A DNA stretch of 19,560 nucleotides from Ectopseudomonas composti. GTDB lineage: Bacteria; Pseudomonadota; Gammaproteobacteria; Pseudomonadales; Pseudomonadaceae. The notes below the pieces were generated by a model. That model was given only the letters and a program-made list of their open reading frames with translations. It was not told the DNA's origin and made no database searches. The DNA lies in the NCBI GenBank assembly GCA_946886245.1, contig CAMPIF010000019.1, positions 1 to 19,560 on the forward strand, written 5' to 3'. Shown in pieces: positions 13,673-19,560 of the stretch. Positions within the stretch are counted from its first letter, which is position 1, and each line of letters opens with the position of its first letter. The position numbers and the translations under genes are program-made.

Positions 13673-14366
13673 GGCGTCGTTGAGCAAATAGCAGGCGCTG
13701 GCGCCGGAGCCCCATGGGCTCTGGCCTGGCGCCATGTTTCCACAGGCCATGCACAGCGCCGCCCACAGTATTTGTGCACAAGCCTGATCTACCTTCTTGA
13801 TCCTGTTCGATTTTTAGCCGTATCCCGGCAAGCCGCGGTGGCTCTGGGCGCGCGCCCTCGTCGAACAGCCTATGCACAGTTTCATCCACATCTTCTGTGC
13901 ATATCCCCAACCGATCCCTGCCTCTCGTTCATGTCGCTGGTGGATAAGCCAGGGAGCCTGCGTGCGTGTATGGATATCGAACAGCGCCCTCATGAGCAGT
14001 GCTGGCGAGGGTGGCAGCCATCTGCTGACAGTTTTTCCACAGGCTAGTCCACCGCTTCTGTGCATGGTCTGCATTGTTAACTGCTTGATATCGATCAGGA
14101 AATGACCGTTGCCAGGAAACCCTTGCAACTGCTGGGGCGAGGCGCGGTATGCACGGTTTATCCACAGCTTGATCCCCGTTATTTGTGCGCAAAGCAGCGA
14201 ACTGATCTCGATGCGCCTGATTGCGACAAGGCCATGTCGCAAACGAATGCTCTCGCGGCGTTGGCAGGCATTTGAGGGGGCAGGGGCGGCCCTACCATCG
14301 CTGCACAGGGCCTTGCTGGCCCGCCCGTCCAAGACCGCCGCCCACAGGCGCTGCAGGAGACTCGAG
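13673..14366. other. 694-bp gene-free region with a dense cluster of DnaA-box-like sites
   Basis: No convincing gene was found here. It holds many 9-mers close to the DnaA box TTATNCACA. One is perfect: TTATCCACA at 14158-14166. Six more have one mismatch: 13772-13780, 13870-13878, 13882-13890, 13896-13904 (minus), 13939-13947 (minus) and 14033-14041. Four have two mismatches: 13736-13744, 13747-13755, 14059-14067 (minus) and 14147-14155. They are grouped as four degenerate blocks of the form ATGCACAG...TCCACA...TGTGCA. One block contains a perfect TATGCACAG/CTGTGCATA inverted repeat (13871-13879 with 13895-13903). The region also contains the leader of glyA. Confidence 0.55.
14221..14242. 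promoter_or_regulatory. Perfect inverted repeat upstream of glyA (operator candidate)
   Basis: TTGCGACA (14221-14228), six bases, TGTCGCAA (14235-14242) is a perfect 8-bp inverted repeat about 125 bp before the glyA start. This is a reasonable place for an activator of the glyA-sox operon. GbdR and SouR regulate these genes in P. aeruginosa, but I cannot say which protein binds here. Confidence 0.4.
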
Positions 14367-15620
14367 ATGTTCAGCAAGCAGGATCGGATTCAGGGTTACG
14401 ACGACGAGTTGCTCGCGGCGATCGATCAGGAAGAACGCCGTCAGGAAGAGCACATCGAGCTGATCGCCTCGGAGAACTACTGCAGCCAGCGGGTGATGGA
14501 AGCGCAAGGTAGCGGCCTGACCAACAAGTACGCCGAAGGCTATCCGGGCAAGCGTTATTACGGCGGCTGCGAGTACGTCGACAAGGTCGAGCAACTCGCC
14601 ATCGACCGCGCCAAGACCCTGTTCGGCGCCGACTACGCCAACGTCCAGCCGCACTCCGGCTCTTCGGCCAACAGCGCTGTGTACCTGGCGCTGCTCAATG
14701 CCGGTGACACCATCCTCGGCATGAGCCTGGCCCACGGCGGCCACCTGACCCACGGCGCCAAGGTGTCGTCCTCGGGCAAGCTGTACAACGCCGTGCAGTA
14801 CGGCTTGGACACTGCCACCGGACTGATCGACTACGACGAGGTCGAGCGCCTGGCCGTGGAGCACAAGCCGAAGATCATCGTCGCCGGCTTCTCCGCCTAC
14901 TCCAAGACCCTCGACTTCCCACGTTTCCGTGCCATCGCTGACAAGGCCGGGGCGCTGCTGTTCGTCGACATGGCTCACGTTGCCGGCCTGGTCGCGGCCG
15001 GCCTGTACCCGAACCCGATCCCCTTTGCCGACGTGGTCACCACCACCACCCACAAGACCCTGCGCGGCCCGCGTGGCGGCCTGATCCTGGCGCGGGGCAA
15101 CGAAGAGATCGAGAAGAAGCTCAACTCCGCGGTGTTCCCCGGTGCCCAGGGCGGCCCGCTGATGCACGTCATCGCGGCCAAGGCGGTGTGCTTCAAGGAA
15201 GCCCTGGAGCCTGGCTTCAAGGAATACCAGCAGCAGGTGATCGACAACGCCCAGGCCATGGCCAAGGTGTTCATCGAGCGCGGTTACGAGGTGGTGTCCG
15301 GCGGCACCGACAATCACCTGTTCCTGCTCAGCCTGATCAAGCAGGGCCTGACCGGCAAGGAAGCCGACGCGGCCCTGGGTCGCGCCGGCATCACCGTGAA
15401 CAAGAACGCCGTGCCCAACGACCCGCAGTCGCCGTTCGTCACCTCGGGCATCCGCATCGGCACGCCGGCCGTCACCACCCGTGGCTTCAAGGTTGCCCAG
15501 TGCCAGGCGTTGGCCGGCTGGATCTGCGACATCCTCGATCACCTCGGCGGTGCCGATGTCGAGGCGCAGGTGGCCAGGCTGGTGGCCGGGCTGTGCGCGG
15601 ATTACCCGGTGTATCGGTAA
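14367..15620 (+). CDS. glyA: Serine hydroxymethyltransferase
   Basis: GlyA interconverts serine plus tetrahydrofolate with glycine plus 5,10-methylene-tetrahydrofolate, using PLP. The 417-residue protein has the family's [11 protein letters not shown] and [14 protein letters not shown] motifs near the N-terminus and the PLP lysine K230 in [15 protein letters not shown]. The substrate-binding C-terminal half, with [13 protein letters not shown], is intact. The ATG at 14367 has AGGAGA about 7 bp upstream; a longer in-frame extension to 14109 runs through non-coding sequence. It is the first gene of the glyA-soxBDA cluster, corresponding to glyA1 (PA5415), where it turns sarcosine-derived glycine and one-carbon units into serine. 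Confidence 0.97.
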   Translation: MFSKQDRIQGYDDELLAAIDQEERRQEEHIELIASENYCSQRVMEAQGSGLTNKYAEGYPGKRYYGGCEYVDKVEQLAIDRAKTLFGADYANVQPHSGSSANSAVYLALLNAGDTILGMSLAHGGHLTHGAKVSSSGKLYNAVQYGLDTATGLIDYDEVERLAVEHKPKIIVAGFSAYSKTLDFPRFRAIADKAGALLFVDMAHVAGLVAAGLYPNPIPFADVVTTTTHKTLRGPRGGLILARGNEEIEKKLNSAVFPGAQGGPLMHVIAAKAVCFKEALEPGFKEYQQQVIDNAQAMAKVFIERGYEVVSGGTDNHLFLLSLIKQGLTGKEADAALGRAGITVNKNAVPNDPQSPFVTSGIRIGTPAVTTRGFKVAQCQALAGWICDILDHLGGADVEAQVARLVAGLCADYPVYR

Positions 15621-15622
15621 TT

Positions 15623-15691
15623 CGTAGGGTGGAAGGCGCTGTTTCCTTCCACCGCGTATCGGTGGATCGGTAAGGCGTGATCCACCCTACG
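15623..15691. repeat. Composite dispersed repeat (GTAGGGTGGA type) between glyA and soxB
   Basis: The outer arms CGTAGGGTGGA (15623-15633) and TCCACCCTACG (15681-15691) pair perfectly. Inside, GTGGAAGG pairs with CCTTCCAC, and GGTGGATC with GATCCACC. The element is thus two adjacent hairpin units facing each other. It is the GTAGGGTGG-type repeat seen throughout P. mendocina-like genomes. It may dampen read-through from glyA to soxB. Confidence 0.65.
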
Positions 15692-15697
15692 GGCTAG

Positions 15698-15720
15698 CCC
15701 CTCTCCCAAAGGGAGAGGGG
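15698..15720. repeat. CCCCTCTCCC/GGGAGAGGGG hairpin repeat before soxB
   Basis: CCCCTCTCCC (15698-15707), AAA, GGGAGAGGGG (15711-15720) is a perfect 10-bp stem ending 22 bp before the soxB ATG. It belongs to the same repeat class as the tandem block at 17022-17243. Confidence 0.7.
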
Positions 15721-15742
15721 AACAGAATTCAGGAGCCTCCTT

Positions 15743-16993
15743 ATGCAACGTTATTCCGGCTTCGGCCTGTTCAAGCACTCGTTCAGCCACCATGAGAACT
15801 GGCAGCGCATGTGGCGCAACCCGACGCCCAAGCCGGTGTACGATGTGGTCATCGTCGGTGGTGGCGGCCACGGCCTGGCCACGGCCTATTACCTGGCCAA
15901 GGAGTTCGGCGTGAAGAACGTCGCCGTGGTCGAGAAGGGCTGGCTCGGCGGCGGCAACACCGCGCGCAACACCACCATCGTGCGTTCCAACTACCTGTGG
16001 GACGAGTCCGCGCAGCTCTACGAGCACGCGATGAAGCTGTGGGAAGGGCTGTCGCAGGACATCAACTACAACGTCATGTTCTCCCAGCGTGGCGTCTACA
16101 ACCTCTGTCACACCCTGCAGGACATGCGTGACGCCGAGCGCCGCGTGAGCGCCAACCGCCTCAACGGCGTGGATGGCGAACTGCTGGATGCCAAGCAGGT
16201 GGCCGAGGAGATTCCCTACCTCGACTGCAGCAAGAACACCCGTTATCCGGTGATGGGCTCCACCGTGCAGCGTCGCGGTGGCGTCGCCCGTCATGACGCC
16301 GTGGCCTGGGGCTACGCACGTGCCGCCGATGCCCTGGGCGTCGACCTGATCCAGAACACCGAGGTGATCGGTTTCCGCAAGCAGAACGGTGCGGTGATCG
16401 GCGTCGAGACCAGCAAGGGCTTCATCGGCGCCAAGCGTGTCGGTGTGGTCACCGCCGGTAACTCGGGGCACATGGCGGGGCTCGCCGGCTTCCGCCTGCC
16501 GCTGGAGTCGCACCCGCTGCAGGCGCTGGTGTCCGAGCCGATCAAGCCGATCATCGACAGCGTGATCATGTCCAACGCCGTGCACGGCTATATCAGCCAG
16601 TCGGACAAGGGCGACCTGGTCATCGGTGCCGGTATCGACGGCTACAACGGCTACGGTCAGCGCGGCTCCTACGGCACCATCGAACACACCCTGCAGGCCA
16701 TCGTCGAGATGTTCCCGGTGCTCTCGCGCGTGCGCATGAACCGTCAGTGGGGCGGCATCGTCGATACCAGCCCCGATGCCTGCCCGATCATCTCCAAGAC
16801 CCCGGTGGACAACCTGTTCTTCAACTGCGGTTGGGGTACCGGTGGCTTCAAGGCCACACCGGGTTCGGGCCATGTATTCGCCGCCAGCCTGGCCAAGGGC
16901 GAAATGCATCCACTGGCCAAGCCGTTCTCCATCGACCGTTTCCACACCGGTGCACTGATCGACGAGCACGGCGCTGCTGCCGTGGCTCATTAA
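15743..16993 (+). CDS. soxB: Sarcosine oxidase beta subunit
   Basis: SoxB is the catalytic flavoprotein subunit of heterotetrameric sarcosine oxidase, which oxidises sarcosine to glycine with transfer of the methyl carbon to tetrahydrofolate. The 416-residue protein has the FAD-binding motif [20 protein letters not shown] (GxGxxG-like, 39-44). [14 protein letters not shown] follows, where H184 is the likely covalent FMN histidine by analogy with the ARHD motif of Corynebacterium SoxB. The C-terminal [14 protein letters not shown] is also typical. AGGAG lies ~8 bp before the ATG at 15743. It follows glyA with a repeat-filled 122-bp gap and precedes soxD across another repeat block. Confidence 0.96.
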   Translation: MQRYSGFGLFKHSFSHHENWQRMWRNPTPKPVYDVVIVGGGGHGLATAYYLAKEFGVKNVAVVEKGWLGGGNTARNTTIVRSNYLWDESAQLYEHAMKLWEGLSQDINYNVMFSQRGVYNLCHTLQDMRDAERRVSANRLNGVDGELLDAKQVAEEIPYLDCSKNTRYPVMGSTVQRRGGVARHDAVAWGYARAADALGVDLIQNTEVIGFRKQNGAVIGVETSKGFIGAKRVGVVTAGNSGHMAGLAGFRLPLESHPLQALVSEPIKPIIDSVIMSNAVHGYISQSDKGDLVIGAGIDGYNGYGQRGSYGTIEHTLQAIVEMFPVLSRVRMNRQWGGIVDTSPDACPIISKTPVDNLFFNCGWGTGGFKATPGSGHVFAASLAKGEMHPLAKPFSIDRFHTGALIDEHGAAAVAH

Positions 16994-17301
16994 AAGTTCG
17001 CGCGCAGCGCGACATCTGATGACCCTCTCCCTCCGGGAGAGGGTGCCCGAAGGGCGGGAGAGGGTGGTTCGGCCAAACACCGCAGCCCTCACCCCCAGCC
17101 CCTCTCTCAGGGGGAGAGGGGAGAACAAATCTCCTCTCCCGCTTGCGGGAGAGGGTGCCCGAAGGGCGGGAGAGGGTGGTGCGACTGATCGCGGTCCCCT
17201 CACTCCCTCACCCCCGACCCCTCTCCCAGGGGGAGAGGGGAGACAGGCTTGTCCCGCATGGTTATACGAGCGGGTTTGAAGATTTTCTGGAGGTACCGAC
17301 C
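16994..17301. repeat. Tandem pair of ~110-bp CCCTCTCC/GGGAGAGG repeat units between soxB and soxD
   Basis: Two related units lie at about 17022-17124 and 17132-17243. Each starts with a CTCTCCC/GGGAGAG hairpin, continues with GAGAGGGTGCCCGAAGGGCG then GGAGAGGGTGGT (17036-17067 and 17150-17181, identical), and ends with CCCCTCTC..AGGGGGAGAGGGGAGA. The rest of the 308-bp gap has no gene. The soxD ribosome site lies at its right end. The block interrupts an operon that is tightly packed elsewhere. Confidence 0.75.
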
Positions 17302-17628
17302 ATGCTGCACATCTTCTGCCCCTACTGTGGCGAACTGCGCTCCGAAGAGGAATTCCATGCCAAGGGCCAGGCGCACATCGCCCGCCCGCTCGATCCCGAT
17401 GCCTGCACGGATGCAGAGTGGGGCGAATACATGTTCTTCCGTGACAACCCGCGCGGTATCCACCACGAGCTGTGGGTGCACGCGGCCGGTTGCCGCAAGT
17501 ATTTCAACGTCACCCGCCACACCGTGACCTACGAGATCCTCGAGACCTACAAGGTCGGCGAGAAGCCTTCGGTCACCGCAACCGGGGCCACCGACAAGCA
17601 AGCCGTGGCAGAAGGAGTAACGGCATGA
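17302..17628 (+). CDS. soxD: Sarcosine oxidase delta subunit
   Basis: SoxD is the small zinc-binding subunit of heterotetrameric sarcosine oxidase. The 108-residue protein has the zinc ligands C6 and C9 in CPYC, and H60 and C64 in VHAAGC, spaced as in known SoxD proteins. The conserved block GEYMFFRDNPRG then HHELWVHAAGCRKYFN is clear. GGAGG lies ~7 bp before the ATG at 17302. Its TGA overlaps the ATG of soxA (ATGA), so the two are translationally coupled. The last ~20 residues (TATGATDKQAVAEGVTA) are a variable tail. Confidence 0.95.
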   Translation: MLHIFCPYCGELRSEEEFHAKGQAHIARPLDPDACTDAEWGEYMFFRDNPRGIHHELWVHAAGCRKYFNVTRHTVTYEILETYKVGEKPSVTATGATDKQAVAEGVTA

Positions 17629-19560
17629 GCCAGGTCAATCGTCTTGCCAAGGGTGGTCGCATCGACCGTAGCCAGGCGCTGAGCTTCACCTTCAATGGCC
17701 AGACCTATCAGGGCTACGCCGGCGACAGCCTGGCCGCCGCGCTGCTGGCCAACGGCGTCGACATCGTCGGGCGCAGCTTCAAGTATTCGCGCCCGCGCGG
17801 CATCGTCGCAGCCGGTAGCGAAGAGCCCAATGCCGTGCTGCAGATCGGCTCCACCGAGGCGGCGCAGATTCCCAACGTACGCGCCACCCAGCAGGCGCTG
17901 TACAGCGGTCTGGTGGCCAGCAGCACCAACGGCTGGCCGAGCGTCAATACCGACCTGATGGGCATCCTCGGCAAGGTCGGCGGCGGCATGATGCCGCCCG
18001 GCTTCTACTACAAGACCTTCATGTATCCGCAGAACCTGTGGATGACCTATGAGAAGTACATCCGCAAGGCTGCCGGTTTAGGCCGCGCGCCCACCGAGGT
18101 CGATCCGGACATCTACGACCAGCTCAACCAGCACTGCGACGTGCTGATCGTCGGCGCCGGCCCGGCCGGTCTCGCCGCCGCGCTGGCTGCCGGTCGCAGC
18201 GGTGCGCGGGTGATCCTCGCCGATGAACAGGAAGAGTTCGGCGGCAGCCTGCTCGACACCCGCGAAACCCTCGACGGCAAGCCCGCCGCCGACTGGGTGG
18301 CGCAGGCCATCGCCGAGTTGCAGGCAATGCCGGAAGTGACCTTGCTGCCACGCGCCACGGTCAACGGCTATCACGACCACAACTTCCTCACCATCCATCA
18401 GCGCCTGACCGATCACCTCGGTGAAGTCGCGCCGATGGGGCAGGCCCGTCAGCGCATGCACCGCGTGCGTGCCAAGCGCGTGGTGCTGGCCAGTGGTGCC
18501 CATGAGCGGCCGCTGGTGTACGCCAATAATGATGTGCCCGGCAACATGCTGGCCGGCGCCGTGTCCACCTACGTGCGTCGTTACGGCGTGGCGCCAGGGC
18601 AGGAACTGGTGCTGTCGACCAACAACGATTACGCCTACCGCGTGGTGCTCGACTGGCTCGATGCCGGGCGTAAGGTCGTGGCGGTAGCCGATGCGCGCAG
18701 CAACCCGCGTGGCAGCTGGGTCGAAGAGGCGCGTGCCCGTGGTGTACGCATCCTCACCGGCAGCGCAGTGGTCGAGGCACGCGGTAGCAAGCGGGTGACC
18801 GGTGCGCGTATCTGCGCCATCGACGCCAAGGCGCACAAGGTCACCAGCCCCGGCGAAGTACTGGACTGCGACCTGATCGTCAGCTCCGGCGGCTACAGCC
18901 CGGTGGTGCACCTGGCCTCGCACCTGGGCGGTCGTCCCGAGTGGCGCGAAGACATCCTCGGCTTCGTGCCGGGGCCGGGCAACGGCATCCAGCAGCGCAT
19001 CGACGCCGGTGCGGTGAACGGCGTGTTTGCCCTCGGCGACGTGCTCGCCAATGGCTTCGAAGCAGGCGCCAAGGCGGCTGCCGAGACTGGCTACAAGGCC
19101 GTCAGCGGCAGCCTGCCACAGGCCGAGATGCGCCAGGAAGAGCCGATGCTGGCGCTGTTCCAGGTGCCGCACGACAAGTCCACGGCACGTGCGCCCAAGC
19201 AGTTCGTCGACCTGCAGAACGACGTCACTGCGGCCGGCATCGAGCTGGCCACTCGCGAAGGCTTCGAGTCGGTCGAGCACGTCAAGCGCTACACCGCACT
19301 GGGGTTCGGCACCGACCAGGGCAAACTGGGCAACATCAACGGCCTGGCCATCGCCGCGCGTTCGATGGGCATCAGCATCGTGCAGATGGGCACCACCATG
19401 TTCCGCCCGAACTACACCCCGGTGACTTTCGGCGCCGTGGCCGGTCGCCACTGTGGCGAGCTGTTCGATGCCAAGCGCTACACCGCGATGCAGGCCTGGC
19501 ACCTGAAGAACGGCGCCGAGTTCGAGGACGTCGGCCAGTGGAAGCGCCCCTGGTACTTCC
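17625..19560 (+). CDS. soxA: Sarcosine oxidase alpha subunit, N-terminal ~645 residues (runs off window)
   Basis: SoxA is the large NAD-, THF- and FAD-associated subunit of heterotetrameric sarcosine oxidase. The reading frame opens at ATG 17625, overlaps the soxD stop by 4 bp, has GGAG about 8 bp upstream and stays open to the window end. The N-terminal ~100 residues (FTFNGQTYQGYAGDSLAAAL, then RSFKYSRPRG) are the 2Fe-2S-like domain of the family. A Rossmann motif, VLIVGAGPAGLAAALAAGRS, has GxGxxG at 177-182. ALGDVLANGFEAG and LGNINGLAIAARS are also family features. The usual length is about 1000 residues, so the THF-binding C-terminal domain lies outside. soxG is expected next. Confidence 0.95.
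   Translation, partial: MSQVNRLAKGGRIDRSQALSFTFNGQTYQGYAGDSLAAALLANGVDIVGRSFKYSRPRGIVAAGSEEPNAVLQIGSTEAAQIPNVRATQQALYSGLVASSTNGWPSVNTDLMGILGKVGGGMMPPGFYYKTFMYPQNLWMTYEKYIRKAAGLGRAPTEVDPDIYDQLNQHCDVLIVGAGPAGLAAALAAGRSGARVILADEQEEFGGSLLDTRETLDGKPAADWVAQAIAELQAMPEVTLLPRATVNGYHDHNFLTIHQRLTDHLGEVAPMGQARQRMHRVRAKRVVLASGAHERPLVYANNDVPGNMLAGAVSTYVRRYGVAPGQELVLSTNNDYAYRVVLDWLDAGRKVVAVADARSNPRGSWVEEARARGVRILTGSAVVEARGSKRVTGARICAIDAKAHKVTSPGEVLDCDLIVSSGGYSPVVHLASHLGGRPEWREDILGFVPGPGNGIQQRIDAGAVNGVFALGDVLANGFEAGAKAAAETGYKAVSGSLPQAEMRQEEPMLALFQVPHDKSTARAPKQFVDLQNDVTAAGIELATREGFESVEHVKRYTALGFGTDQGKLGNINGLAIAARSMGISIVQMGTTMFRPNYTPVTFGAVAGRHCGELFDAKRYTAMQAWHLKNGAEFEDVGQWKRPWYF

Noticed and set aside
14109..14366. 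N-terminal extension of GlyA
   Set aside because: The in-frame extension lacks a ribosome site, reads through repeat-rich sequence and does not resemble GlyA. The start at 14367 gives the standard length.
13673..14366. Chromosomal replication origin
   Set aside because: DnaA-like boxes are present but there is no obvious AT-rich unwinding segment and no dnaA, dnaN or rpmH next to it. A titration or regulatory site is the milder reading.
14292..15542. 416-codon open frame on the minus strand
   Set aside because: It is antisense to glyA and has low-complexity Val/Gly/Ala/Asp content.
15602..17203. 533-codon open frame on the minus strand
   Set aside because: It is antisense to soxB and runs through the intergenic repeats at both ends, so it is not a real gene.
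17022..17243. Possible CRISPR array
   Set aside because: Only two long units with internal hairpins, no regular short repeats with unique spacers, and no cas genes nearby.
18078..19502. 474-codon open frame on the minus strand
   Set aside because: It is antisense to soxA, which is itself open to the window end with clear family motifs.

Overview
The window looks like chromosomal DNA from a Pseudomonas of the mendocina/alcaligenes/oleovorans type (now often Ectopseudomonas). Coding density and GC are high. Protein sequences closely resemble P. aeruginosa GbcA, GbcB, LtaA, GlyA1 and SoxBDA, in the same order as PAO1 PA5410-PA5418. Intergenic gaps carry Pseudomonas-style dispersed hairpins (GTAGGAGC-type REPs, GTAGGGTG/GTAGCCCGG-type repeats, CCCTCTCC/GGGAGAGG-type repeats).

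Left edge (1-1500): the C-terminal end of translational GTPase TypA/BipA and its terminator, facing a minus-strand group of three small genes: a 70-aa zinc-ribbon protein, a 153-aa secreted four-cysteine protein and a 40-aa charged microprotein. In PAO1 typA lies about 300 genes from gbcA, so this is a rearranged or inserted junction.

Centre-left (1500-9200): the accessory part. A plus-strand HEPN-like protein with an Rx4H motif converges on a tight minus-strand operon. In transcription order the operon holds a WYL-domain regulator and three different dynamin-like GTPases (567, 740 and 576 aa). The GTPase genes are 1 bp apart or overlap by 4 bp, and the second and third appear to start at TTG. 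A shared 21-bp motif (18 identical bases around a variable NNN) lies upstream of both the HEPN gene and the WYL gene. I read this as a candidate defence or membrane-remodelling module, related in concept to dynamin-based antiphage systems (Eleos/LeoABC) but with three GTPases and a WYL regulator. The function is inferred.

Right half (9200-19560): glycine-betaine/sarcosine catabolism. gbcA and gbcB diverge and together encode the Rieske-type glycine betaine demethylase. ltaA makes glycine from threonine. glyA, soxB, soxD and soxA (cut by the window end) convert sarcosine to glycine and one-carbon units and then to serine. A 99-aa periplasmic four-cysteine protein lies between ltaA and glyA. 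The 694-bp gap before glyA holds a dense cluster of DnaA-box-like 9-mers and a perfect TTGCGACA/TGTCGCAA inverted repeat. Two roughly 110-bp tandem repeats sit between soxB and soxD. No tRNA, rRNA, CRISPR array, transposase or integrase was seen.
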